Shown here in pieces: positions 27,704 through 39,050 of a DNA stretch of 64,000 bases. Position 1 is the first letter of the stretch. Each line of letters starts with the position of its first letter. This DNA is from Dermatemys mawii (lineage: Eukaryota > Chordata > Testudines > Dermatemydidae). The notes under the pieces are model-generated. The model made no database searches, was not told the origin of the DNA, and was given only the letters and a program-made list of their open reading frames with translations. The translations under genes and the position numbers were made by a program. Where the stretch lies: NCBI GenBank assembly GCA_007922305.1, contig ML677463.1, positions 474,656 to 538,655 on the forward strand, given 5' to 3'.

Positions 27704-29392
27704 ATTCAACAGCTATTCCTCCATGTCTTCCTGGAAACTCTTCCCAGTCTGGAACAATGGCCAGGGGGTCTTGGAATCATCAGGACCCCCACCTCAGGAG
27801 ATGGGCTGCCCTCTGTTTCCAGATCAGGCTCCATGCATACGCTGGATCTTTTCTGCCCTCTGGTGGGAGAATCTTCATGGTGCCTCCATGGCACATCTGC
27901 AGGGGCAGGTCCCCAAAGCCCCTGCAGGAGCCCAGCTAAAAAATGGTCTCCTCCTGCCACATCCTCAGAATTTCCCCATTCAAGGACCCTGCAGCTCCCT
28001 CAGTGCCAGGAGATATGAAGGGGGCTGGCATTATGGGCTGGGACTGGGGAGGACACTGTTGTTGTTAACATCTTGTTTGGTTCCTGGAAGCTCTTCCCAG
28101 CCTGGGAGGACAACCAGGAAACCAGATCCTGGTGCCTGCCTGAACCCTCGCCCAAGCTGGGGGGCAAATGTCAGCGAGGAATGGGCTTTTGCTCAGGAGT
28201 GTGGGAGGATCAGGAGATGGGTCATGGGTGTTTATTGTCTAAGGAACACGTGGAAGAAGGATACTTGTTTCTGGTCCCCATTGCCTTCCAGCTTTTCTTC
28301 CCTTCATATAGTACCTTAATGATGTTTCTGAGACCAACCCAGGTTTCTCTGCATGGGGCCCTATAGCTCCATCTATCTGCTTCCACACTGTACTGTTAAA
28401 ACATTACTACCCAATACAGTGTGGGTGCTTCAGAACCAGATGATGCCCATGGAAGGACTTCACTTGAATCCCATCCCTGTTAGCATGTTCACAAAATTAC
28501 GTTGTTAACAGTCTTCTTACAGCATCCTTTTTCCCCTGTCCCAGGTTGACTCTTTACCCCGCGGGTCCACAATAACTCCCTATATCCTTTCTCCACTTAC
28601 AATATTGCTTTGCTTTTGCTGATGGAGAAATTAGCTCCAGCTTCAGCACTATTCTCTGCATAGCCTGCTTCCTAGAGCAAACACAAAGCCGTAGATTTAT
28701 TGTGCAGCAGTTAGATTTTTCTTTCTGTGCCAAATACCGGGCAGGCGCTATATAATACCCATAAGCTTGTATTAGGAAATTCAGTGTGAAATCACATATC
28801 CCAATGTGCACCTGTGAATACTGGGTGCACACTATTGCAGAATAATTATCAAATCCCCATAGATCAATAAAGTAATTAATGTAACACACACACAATATGG
28901 CAAACAAACCAGGAGAGAACAGAACTGGGAATTCAATAACATAACATACTTTCCTCTCTACAGGCCCCATACGGGACTTATTACATTATGGGAATATCAG
29001 GAATTCAATACCATGTAGAAAACACAGATAAAAAAGCACAGCTCACCCATGTCTCCTAAGGGCTACCAAAGAAAACAAAACAAAAAAAGTAAGGAAAGGA
29101 AAATAAAGAACTGAATCCCAGTTTAACTCTACACCCAACTCCAAGTCCCATAAAGTGCCAGCTGAGCTAATTTCTCTGTGTTATATCTTCTGGGCAGACA
29201 CTATATTGCTTTTTCTTAAGTACTAGAGAACATTTTAGACTGATTTTCTTTACTGCAAATAAACATTTTAAAACATTATAACATCCAGTAACACAGGTGT
29301 CCAGGCTGTCACTACAGGGAAAGACGCATGATTTACATACTCGATCCGATCAATGCCTCTCAAAAGCCAAATCTTTTTTAAAAATTGGACTA
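27704..29392. other. Intergenic, no gene recognised
   Basis: A 233-codon plus-strand frame (27618-28319) begins inside the hAT element. It includes two similar stretches (TCTTCCTGGAAACTCTTCCCA near 27727; TTCCTGGAAGCTCTTCCCAG near 28081) but no recognised domain, and I do not accept it as a gene. A 138-codon minus frame at 28554-28970 also lacks recognisable features. Confidence 0.4.
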
Positions 29393-29609
29393 CAGGCAAG
29401 TCGCATCTTACGTGCATTTAACATGCGCAATTTCAGCTTTACGCGATTGGCAAAAAAAAAAAGAAAAAAAAGAAAAGAAAAATGTAAAAACTATCTGTAG
29501 GGCGGGCAATTTCGCCCGCCATTAAACTCAATGGGTTTTGGCTATACGCGATTTCCGCTTTACGCAGTAATCGAGGAACGTAACCCTCGCGTAAGACATG
29601 ACAAGCCTG
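29393..29609. mobile_element. pogo/Tigger-like MITE
   Basis: Inverted ends CAGGCAAGTCGCATCTTACG and CGTAAGACATGACAAGCCTG are flanked on both sides by TA, as for Tc1/mariner-pogo elements. Contains an A-rich run (29447-29480) and a perfect hairpin GGCGGGCAATTTCGCCCGCC at about 29501-29520. Confidence 0.75.
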
Positions 29610-29869
29610 TAATTTGTAGTCACTGGATTTCTCCTAAAATGATTGTGAATTTATTGCAGGGGTAAGTTCTATAGCAAGTTGTTTTTTTAATAGGAAGATT
29701 TTCTCCAGTATCTCCCAATTTCTAGACAGCCCTACTAACCTCCCAGAACTACTATTGCATCACCAAAATTTCTTTGAGTTGAAGATTTATGTCACTTTTA
29801 ATGATAATTATTTTAGGTACTTATATGGCCCACATTAGCGTTTCTGGGCGCCTCACTTTAATCTCTTGC

Positions 29870-30085
29870 ATCTTTAATATATTTATCCTCACAATACCTC
29901 TGTGAGATAGGGCAGTGTTTTTATCCACATTTTACTGATGGAAAACTGAGGCACAGAGAGGTTAAATGCTCAAGGTCACACAGGAAGTCTACAGCAGAAC
30001 AGAGAACCAAACCTGGGTTTCCTAACTCCCAGACCACTACCCTAGTGACTGGATCATCTTTCCTCTCCTGAACAGAATGATAATA
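29870..30085 (-). repeat. MIR SINE, reverse
   Basis: Reads on the minus strand as MIR: CTGGGAGTTAGGAAACCCAG, GTGTGACCTTGAGCATTTAAC, CTCTGTGCCTCAGTTTTCC and the AGGTATTGTGAGGATAAAT end. Confidence 0.8.
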
Positions 30086-31842
30086 TTTTTGAGAATGAGG
30101 AAGGCCCAAACCTCACTCATGTCCTTAACCAATAAAGCTCAGCCACTGATACTTCAAAGTAAAGCCAGTGTGATGGAGCTTATGTTTTCATTTAAAATAT
30201 AGGTAGTTTTACACTGATAGGCTGTATCATACAGCTTTCCTATTAATGTGTTTAAGAAACCTTTTAAATTTTAGGAATAGGTATTGTAATTCATACCTAC
30301 CTCCCATTCCATACAAAGCTAGCAAACAACTCCATGATTTGGAATGTTGAATGGTATCATAGCTACTATGTAAGTGACCAGTGGTACAAATGACATCTTA
30401 ATTGAGTCCCTTCTATTGCTCTGGAGGTGGGGACACTAGACAGGTCATGAGCCTCAGGAACCCTGGCACACCCCAGGACATGTCACCCTTGAAGACCCTG
30501 AATGATAGGACATTCCTGATTGGTCTGGCCATACTATTTAAGCCTGGGAAGATACAGGAAGTGCAAGTAGGTGGAACCTCAGTTAGCTGGCCCTCAGTTA
30601 GCTGGCAAGTAGGTGGAACCTCAGTTAGCTGCTGCAACAGACCCTACTTCCTCATTCTGCTTCTGATCCTGGGTTCCTGATCTTGGCTTTTCCTCCTGGC
30701 TCTGAACCTTGGTGTCTGGCTTACTTTGTCTTCTGCCTCTGATCCCTGGTCCATGACCTTGGCCTTACTCTTCACCACTCCTGCCTTGGCCTCAGCTCCT
30801 GACTCGGACCCTGGATCGACCCTCAACTCTGATTCCTGATGGCTGATTCTGGTTCTAGCCACTAGGCCATCTTCTCATAATCCATCCCTCACAATGCACC
30901 AGGAGGCTTCATTTGGAAGATGAATAGCTGTGAAGGATGCATTAATGCATTGAACTGAATGATAAATTCACATAAATTTATCTTTTCTAAGCAGTGCATT
31001 GTCTCAGTTGTCCCACTGGGAGAACTACTACAATGGATCCTACAATGGATCCTAGATATGCCATTTTTAGGTTGCAATGTGAAACTGCAGCTGGTATCAT
31101 TTTTAATTACTACAGATCTCAAAGAACTTTTCACAAGAGTAAGAATGGCAGCTGTAATGTCTTGACCAAATTTTGGCATGAGCAATTCTGCTTATCTAAA
31201 ATTTTCTTCCATGGTTTCAAATGGCGGAGTTAGTCTTTGCTACCCTATTAACAACTGTTGTGAAGTGTCCCTCCAGCCCAGTGGAAGTTGCATTTAGTGG
31301 CTAATGAACAATCCAGATGTATAGCATAAAAACATAAAATATGTTAAGCTTGCAAAGGCAAGCACTTGGAAGTTAGGAAATGCCAGTATTAAGATTGGCT
31401 GTGCAACCATAACTATAGATATTGCTCTTATATTTTAGTTTTCGATTTCAATGTCTATTAGGGCACCATTGCACCAGTCCCCCAGTGCAAAGCTATCATA
31501 GATCCTGACCTCTGCAAACTTTGCACTCTGCATAGAAGGATTCTCTGGTTAAATAGAACCACTGTAGTGGTTCCTATCACACCCAAACTTCCAGGTGTGG
31601 TTAACCATGGTTGAGGAAGAGAAAGCAAGCAAACCCCAGCTGATGGAATGGCTCTTTGGGACTGTGGATAGAGGAGATAATTTAGAGTGATTATGAGGTT
31701 GTTTTAATCTATCCAAAGACTGAGCCAGCATAGAACCTGCCTCAACATTAAACCACTCAAATCACCTTTGGCCCTCCCACCCAGTGTGCTGAGTGCGGTT
31801 TGACTGGACTGGAGGACCCAGTCCTTGGTAATCATTTACATC
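30086..31842. other. Intergenic, no gene recognised
   Basis: Includes a small direct duplication (GTAGGTGGAACCTCAGTTAGC at about 30568 and 30608). No exon recognised. Confidence 0.4.
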
Positions 31843-31961
31843 TAGGATGGCCAGATGTTCTGATTTTATTGGGACAGTCCTGATTTTTGGGTCTTTTTCT
31901 TATATAGGCTCCTATTACCCACCCTGTCCTGATTTTTCACACTTGCTGTCTGGTCACCCTA
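31843..31961. mobile_element. Short hAT-type MITE
   Basis: Ends TAGGATGGCCAGATG and TGGTCACCCTA. Flanks TTTACATC (31835-31842) and TTTATATC (31962-31969) match at 7 of 8. Same family as 33914-34037. Confidence 0.8.
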
Positions 31962-32108
31962 TTTATATCTGTACAACCAGGTCATACAAAGACCAAAAAA
32001 ATGTAGATTTAGGGCCCTCAAGTCTCCTCTTATTTAAACTGGTTTCAGACTTGTGTACTTCCATTGACTTCCATGGAGTTACTCCAGATTTACAATTAGA
32101 GTTGAGCA

Positions 32109-32153
32109 AATATATATACACACACACACATACATACACACACACACACACAC
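32109..32153. repeat. (CA)n/(TA) microsatellite
   Basis: ATATATATACACACACACAC followed by a further interrupted CA tract. Confidence 0.9.
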
Positions 32154-33597
32154 TTTTCTATGGAAAATTTTATTTTTGTGTTGAAAATTCAAATACTGAA
32201 ATATTTTGGGTTATGGGTATTCAGTTTTTCCACAAAAATGATGTTTTTCTGCAAAAAGCAAACATTTTTCACTTGAAAAAAAATCAGTTAGTTGAAAACT
32301 CAATTTTCTGTTGATAAACGGCTTTGATGGAGAATTCCCAACCATCCCAACTGTAAAACTGGTCTGAGCTGGTCTAAGCTCAGGCTCTACATGTATACAT
32401 ACTCAATGGACCAAATTCATTCTTTGGGTCCATACACTTACACCAGGGACAAATCTGACCCTGGAAATGTAATATTCATTTTGTTGTTAGTGTCCTGAAT
32501 TAGTCATACCTATGACTATACCATACATCTATAATCAATCAACACCTCAAGAATGCTTGGTAATAATACTTATGTTTGCACTTATATGCTGCAGATGGAG
32601 ACTTGAGTTTGGAACTGCAGATTTAAAGTTGTTTATTCATCCTTGTCCTTCCTAGCTAATTTTCTGTTATTTTCCTGTATATTAACACCAGCTGAAAGAA
32701 ATACAATTATAGAGTTAAAAAAGCAGAAGCCGTGAAAAAAAAATATTAATCACTCTCCAGTATTCTGGCTGAAATCATATGGGAATCTCCCAGGCTGCTA
32801 AATTGAGATATGCTTCCCTTCCCAAAGTATAGAGAAATGAACTTGTGACTCTAAGAATGAAGAACTGAAACTAGAACCCGTCGACAAATTTCCAATGGAA
32901 TTGTTTTCTGTTGGGAAATGTTGATTGGACAGAAGAGAAACATCCACAGGAACACATGCTGTCTTGTTTCCTGCTAGCCTGTCCACCCATCCACCCAGCT
33001 CCCAAGGGCTGCTGAGCTCCCTGTCTCCTCAACCAACCCAGCAGCCTGTCAGAGAGCCAGCCTGGTTTTTTGAAAATGTCTGTTCTGCAGAAATTTGAAC
33101 ACACCTGGCCTTTTGTTCTGCTTTGGAACTGAATTTTGGGGTTGGAATGTGAATTTTTGTATGGGACAGAATTCCTGGTTCTCATACAGCTTTAATAAAA
33201 ACAAAACTGGGGAAGCCAGCACATTCCCCACCTCACAAACACTTTTTATCAGTCTCAACATCCATGTAATTCTTCACATTTCCCCATGGTAAGTCATTAG
33301 TGGCAGGGATCTTGATTAAGACCTCTTGATCGTAATGCATGGTTCTCTACTGCCTGTTAGTCAAGGCTGCAGCAGGCTCATCAATCTCTACCTGGTCTGG
33401 TCCCACCACTAGAGCAGGACAAAGCACCCCACCGAGCAGACACGGCTTACATTTGTTTTACAAATAAAATCACAAATATTTCACTGGAATTTTTGACAAG
33501 AAAACAAGTCAGTCACAGTTGTCACCAGCAACCCTAACATAGCAAACTAGAACACACAGTCCCCATATACACAAATGGCCCTTGCTGGTAGGTGATC

Positions 33598-33824
33598 TAT
33601 CCTTCCTATTAAATATCTGGGCGGTACTCTCTGATATGTTCAACTTCTGTATTCACTGGACAGTATCAATTGGAGCTAATAAGTCTAGTAATATCTTCAT
33701 GGTGATTAGATCTTCCATCACTATTGAGATGAAGATATTACTAGGCTTATTAGCTGCCATTGATACTGTCCAGTGAATACTGAAGTTGAACTTACCAGAG
33801 AGTACCGCCCTAATAGGAAGGATA
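33598..33824. repeat. Long near-perfect hairpin (foldback element)
   Basis: Left arm 33598-33700 and right arm 33729-33824 are almost exact reverse complements, broken by one 6-8 base insertion (about AATATCTG in the left arm) and a few substitutions. The loop is 28 bases. No coding capacity. Could be a foldback MITE or a recent inverted duplication. Confidence 0.85.
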
Positions 33825-33913
33825 AACCTAAAAAGCAGTAATGTTGAAATTCACTTCTTGTAGGAGTGAGTGGACAATCAATTAGATAGGAATTTGCCAC
33901 ATGATATGATTGC

Positions 33914-34037
33914 TAGGGTGGCCGGATGTCCCAATTTTATAGGGACAGTCTCGACATTTGGGACTGTTTCTTATATAGGCACCTATTTCCCTCCACCCCC
34001 TTTCTTGATTTTTCACATTTGCTATTTGGTCACCCTA
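33914..34037. mobile_element. Short hAT-type MITE
   Basis: Ends TAGGGTGGCCGGATGTC and TTTGGTCACCCTA. Flanks ATGATTGC (33906-33913) and ATGATACC (34038-34045) match at 6 of 8. Aligns along its length with 31843-31961. Confidence 0.78.
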
Positions 34038-34962
34038 ATGATACCCCAAAAGCCATTATAGTTTAGAGCCTCATACTTTGAGATATCATGTCACGGACAG
34101 GGACATGATAGTCATTTTCTATGGCTCAGATGACATTGCGCCGGGAATATTGCATTCAGACACCTGATTTTTTTTAATGTGTTTGTTCCAGTTGAGCTTT
34201 GAGTACATACATGGGTTTGAAATAAATTACATAAACCTTCGAAAGGACAATGTACATCCAAAAATCATGCAAACTTCTCAAAAATCTCTCTTCTACTTCA
34301 CCCACTTAACTCATTCCTCTTCAGGAGAAACCGAAGAACATAGAGATTTGTTGAAACATGACTTGAAAGTCAACAAAAGTCAACAAATCCAGGGAGTGTG
34401 TTCCAGAGGTAAGCTCCCTTGACTGAAAATGCCATCACAAGTAGACTCCTGTTTAAATCTGAGATCCATTACTGTGAGTACCTCATCTGGTATTACCCTT
34501 TACAGTATCACACATGGATGTAATGAGGCATCATTCAGTTACATGTATAAAGTGCTTTGAGATATTTTGATGAAAGGTGCTATAGAAGTACAAGGTATAA
34601 TTTATTTGGAGTTGTAAAATACATCCATCTAAAAATTAAGGAATGTGTGTATTACAGAGAGACAGTCAGCTGCCCCACCATTAGCAAATAATACTTTCCC
34701 TCACCCTCTACAGGATCACGGATCTCCACAAGCCCTTTCAGAACAGGCTTGTTACTCAGGGGTAACAGGTTTTATGTGAGGAGCATTGAGATCATTAAGA
34801 GACCATGTGTTCTGCATCAGGGGTCTTTAGGTGTAACGTCAAGTAGGGCTCATAGCAGAAATCTAATTATTATCCTCATCTGTTTTAAATATAGAAGGAA
34901 GAGTAACAACATTTATGCATGCAGTAGCATAAAATCCCTCCTTGGCAACTGCATTGAATCAC

Positions 34963-35735
34963 CTTACCTGTAAGGGATTAAACAGCTCAAATAACCTAGC
35001 TGGAACCTGACCAGAAGGAACAATGAGGAAAGAAGATAGTTTCAAATCTGGGGCGTGGGGATGGGAATTTGTTCGTTCTCTTTGTTCGTGCCCTCTCTGG
35101 ATGGAGAGAGAAGCCAAGCAGGTACAACATCTCCTGAAAATATACCTGGAATAATCCATATAAAATCACACAAATTGTAAATAAAGCAAGGAAATGCATT
35201 AGGTTATCTTTTTCTTAGCTTGTGAATCTTCCTGTGATACAGAGATAGTTTATTTCCTGATTTTGTAACTGTGAAGCTAAGCCTAGAGGGGAATCCTTTG
35301 TGTTTTAAATCATTTTATTACCCTGTAAAGTTACCTTCCATCCTGATTTTGCAGGTGTGATTCTTTTACTTTTCCTTTATAATAAAGTTCTTCTTTTAAG
35401 AACCTGATTGATTTTCTGTGTCCTGAAGACAAAGGGTCTATCTGTGCCCTCATTGCTAAGGCAATTGGTTGGTATATTATTTTCAAGCCTCCCCAGGAAA
35501 GGGGTTGAAGGGACTTGGGGAGATATTTTGCGGGGATAGGGATTCCAAGTGACCCTTCCCTGATTTTTTGTGTAAATCACTTGGTGGTGGCAGAAACACC
35601 GTGCAAGGACAGGAAAATAAATTTGTGCCTTGGGGAAGTTTTAACCTAAGCTGGTCTTCCTAAGCTTTAAGCTCTAAGTTTAGGGTCTTTCATGCAGGTC
35701 CCCACATCTATACCCCAGAGTTTGCAGGCCACCAT
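34963..35735 (+). mobile_element. Retroelement LTR of a turtle-type family
   Basis: Carries ACCTGTAAGGGATTAAACAGC, CTAGAGGGGAATCCTTTGTG, GATTACCCTGTAAAG-like, CCTTTATAATAAAGTTCTTC and TTTTAACCTAAGCTGGTC, then GCAGGTCCCCACATC. I recognise this order from a long LTR common in turtle genomes. Boundaries are approximate and no target duplication was established. Noncoding. Confidence 0.6.
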
Positions 35736-37609
35736 GTTTCCCCCCCACCCCTTCCCGCCACCTTACCCCTTACAGATAAGGCAATTCAGTACAGTTGCCA
35801 AGGAGAGATTTTATGCTACTGCATACATAAAAGTTGTTACCCTTCCCTCCGTATTTATGACATCACCTTCCCTGGCATAACCCTGCCATAACTCCTTTCA
35901 AAAATCCAAACACAGTATTTGACTCTGATGTCTACCGCCAGCAAGTGCCAGAGAGTTCCTAGGCACTGTATTAAAACCATATTACCTCAGTAAAGAGGTA
36001 ATCATATGGAATTGGAATGTAGAGCACTTCTTACAGCCACATGCTACACAAAATGCTCAAGAGGCTGGAAGAACTGAACTATGAGGCAATGATTCAGAGC
36101 CAAGTAATGACTAAGGACCCAAAGAGCTACAATAATTTTGCACAAGTCTCTGAAGAGTAGAAGAGAGAAGGTGACTTACTTTGGGTCTACTAAATTTATT
36201 GTGTATGTACCTTTGGGTCATAGAAGGGTTATACAGTAACTAGGAGTAAGTGGGATGAAAATGAAGCTGGAGTATCAGGAAATATTTGACCCTGAGATCT
36301 ATTAGAAGGTTGTATGTCCTCCCAAATGGAAGTGGTGCTAGTCTCATCACTTGAGTCATTTAAAATGGACCAGATAAAATCTTGGAGAATCTACTGTAGT
36401 GAGCGGGTATGTAGTGAGTTCCCAGGGAATTGTCAATAGGTGGTCATATAGGTCTTTCTCATCTCTAATTCCTGTTGCCCTGTTTTTTGTCTGAAGTTAT
36501 TTGTTTCACTTCTGCAACTGTTACACATTTCAGAACTAAATTTATTGTGTATGTACCTTCTCTGTGGTGTGTGTCAGTAGCTATTTGATACAGCTGGTGA
36601 CTAATATCTGCCAGAGACATCCTAGGCCTGTTTCTGTGTCTTGAGTTACAAGCAAGCAAGGGTTCTGTTTTTGGCTCTATTTAAATATCACTATGAACCC
36701 TCATTTTGCGAAATCTGCAGAAGAAAACCAGAACTCATTGATGCTCTTCCAGTGTTTCTTCTACTGATTGTCTCTTTAGATCATCTGGACAGGTGCCTTT
36801 TCACAGATCCAGGAGTACTTTACATTACAGTTCTTACTGTTATAAACTATCAAATGATGATAGTACATGTATGCACAGTTTTCAGCATACAAGCCTACAA
36901 AATAAAGTATTGTTCTATTACATTCTGTCAATTCAAGTTCTGTAAATAATGACTATTCACTCTCAGCCCCATAATCACACAAATTGATTGAGTCACTCTC
37001 AGTGAAATGTTTCTTCAAACTGTTGAAGATTTTGGCAGTTCAAAGAAATGAACCTAAGGAGCAATGGTCCTACTTCTTGAGTGCTCCTTCTGGCCCAGGA
37101 GATATAAGATAGCACATTCAGAAATGGGATTAGAACCTGGATCACCTACAGGATAGTGCAGAGCCCCAACTCCTGGATCATTGGGCCCATTATGCACAGT
37201 GCTTCCAACCGCAGCCAGATCTGGAAACGGCTTGGATGTAGAAACTAAAATGCCATTTCCCCAGTCAAACAGTACACAGGAGATGCTGCACAGCACTCCC
37301 AGCCCAGACATAGGAACAACAAAGGAACTGAATTTGTGTTTCGAGCATGACAGTGCAGAGCTCTTATCTGCAGGGCACCAGATTTGTCCTCCACAGCAAA
37401 TGCAACCCCGAGGACAGTTCACATATTAACTACTCACATTTACTACCTTTGGAAGGAGTGGAATCTGGATTCAGAATTTCCTCCCAGTTAATAATTATGA
37501 GGGAGGGGTGATTAAGTTTGGGAGCCTGTCTGTATCTGAGAGGAAGTGGGTCCTGGAGGGCTTGGTATCTGGGAGGAAGGCTGGATGCTTTCAAACTGAA
37601 TGGGTCTAT
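35736..37609. other. Intergenic, no gene recognised
   Basis: A CR1-like tail piece (CTCATCACTTGAGTCATTTA) lies near 36340. Minus-strand frames at 37054-37422 and 37430-37648 lack recognisable features. Confidence 0.35.
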
Positions 37610-37899
37610 GGGTACAGCTACATTACCTGCCAGATTGGCAGGTAGCACTCGATGTATCAGGGATCAATTCATCATGTCTCATCTAGACATGGTAAATCAA
37701 TCCCCCAGTCGACTCCTGTACTCCACTTTGGTGAGAGGAGTAAGCGGAATCAGCAGGGGAGCGGCCGCAGTTGACTCACTGCCGTGGGAACAGCCAGGTA
37801 AGTCGACCTAAGATACTGCAACTTCAGCTATGCTATTCACATAGCTGAAGTTGCGTATCTGAGGTTTACCCCTCCCACCCACATAGTGTAGCCCAGCCC
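37610..37899. mobile_element. MITE (same family as 56968-57262)
   Basis: Ends GGGTACAGCTACATTACCTGCC and CATAGTGTAGCCCAGCCC are inverted. Internal blocks (ATCAGGGATCAATTCATCATG, ATAGCTGAAGTTGCGTATCT) are shared with the 56968 copy. Possibly PIF/Harbinger-like (3-bp target); class not certain. Confidence 0.65.
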
Positions 37900-37974
37900 T
37901 AACTGTGACACTAAGTGTTGAGTTGTACCAATTCGTGACCTTTCTGGTCCCCTGATTGCCCACTTTCCTTCTAG

Positions 37975-38561
37975 AATTCTAAGTCCCTCCTTTCTCCTGC
38001 AGCAGTTTTTGGAATCCTTCCTTAAAGTGCATGTGAGGTACAGATGGCACCAGCACTGGGTCCCAGCATGAAACCTTCGCATTGAAGTTTTGTGCAGATC
38101 AATAAAACTGGGAATATAGTCTCCCTCTGCTACTTAGACAAAATATTATACATGCAAAGATGTGAACGACTGAAGATTCAGATGTGGAATCTTACCAGTC
38201 TCTTTTCTTTGTAGAAAGAGCTGTGTTACCTACCCAAAACCAGTTACCAGGTTTATATGATAATCCAATCCAGTAATATTGTTTTTTATCGAACAAGGAG
38301 CAATGGTCTCAAGTTGCAATGGAAGTGTAGGTTGGATATTAGGAAACACTGTTTCAGTAGGAGGGTGGTGAAGCTTTGGAATGGGTTACCTAGGGAGGTG
38401 GTGGAATTTCCATCTTTAAAGATTTTTAAGACCTGGCTTGACAAAACCTTGGCTGGGATGATTTAGTTGGGGATTGGTTCTGCTTTGAGCAGGGGTTGGA
38501 CTAGATGACCTTCTGAGGTCTCTTCCAACCCTAATATTCTATGATTCAATGCTTGCCCATT
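37975..38561 (-). pseudogene. C-type lectin-like receptor pseudogene, exons 5-6
   Basis: On the minus strand, 38561-38548 is an acceptor-flanked start (CTATCACAG then AATGGGCAAGCATT). A CR1 tail occupies 38547-38292. The exon resumes at 38291-38196 and ends at a GTAAG donor. Removing the CR1 leaves 110 bases, entering in phase 0 and leaving in phase 2 as in the intact lectin genes. The product reads ...[19 protein letters not shown]..., very close to the gene at 56743-56861. WVGN replaces the usual WEDG. About 90-220 bases downstream (37975-38110) a decayed last exon may remain (HMHFKEGFQ...LLQEK, no conserved Cys pair). Earlier exons were not found with confidence. The CR1 inside a domain exon makes this very likely a dead gene. 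Confidence 0.75.
38292..38547 (+). mobile_element. 5'-truncated CR1 insertion in a lectin exon
   Basis: Starts AACAAGGAGCAATGGTCTC and ends GGTCTCTTCCAACCCTAATA then TTCTATGATTC, the CR1 3' end. It interrupts the lectin exon described at 38196-38561. Confidence 0.88.
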
Positions 38562-38924
38562 CTGTGATAGAGGATTTACAGCCTTATTTACCATTATTCT
38601 TATTTATCCTCATTCTTCTGAAACACAAACTCTCATATTTTTTTCAAACTCTTTGAGCTATTGCTATTAGTGGCTTGCATATCTTTTTGGTTCAATGTAG
38701 GGCTTTCAGTTCCCTCTCCAAAGGCTCAGAAACCTGAAATGAACAAAAATACCTTCCAAAGCAAGATTATGGTTTTGATCTTTTAGCTAGCATTATGTTA
38801 TTCATTCTTTTTGTGTGCATCCAGGGCTTATGTATGTCGGTGTGAGTACAGATGTGTGCATTTTGCACTGCAAAAAATAAAGGCTAGGAGAAGATGGAAG
38901 AAAAATACCAGTAAATAAGATTAC

Positions 38925-39050
38925 CAGACTAGTGTTGCTCTATTTCTGTATTTCACCTGTAGGATAAAACAGTTGTCATGCATCTGCACATCATGATGGA
39001 ACATCATTCCTTCATTCAGTAACATCCCACACCGAAAAAATCTTAAGCTG
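38925..39050 (-). pseudogene. Possible last exon of a lectin-like gene (remnant)
   Basis: A strong minus-strand acceptor (TTGTTCTTGTTGCAG) precedes about 40 codons and a stop. The entry phase (2) and length match the last exon of the two lectin genes here (118 and 139 bases). The product has CGMLLNEGMMFHHDV...DNCFIL, compatible with a worn ...C-A-x-L...C...W-I-C end, but the WICEK motif is missing. It lies upstream of the 38.2-38.6 kb exon, so it would belong to another copy. Chance is not excluded. Confidence 0.3.

Noticed and set aside
27618..28319. 233-codon plus-strand open frame
   Set aside because: Begins inside a hAT element, has no recognised domain, and the sequence is C/G-rich repeat-like.
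28554..28970. 138-codon minus-strand frame
   Set aside because: No domain, no conserved motif, and no splice context.
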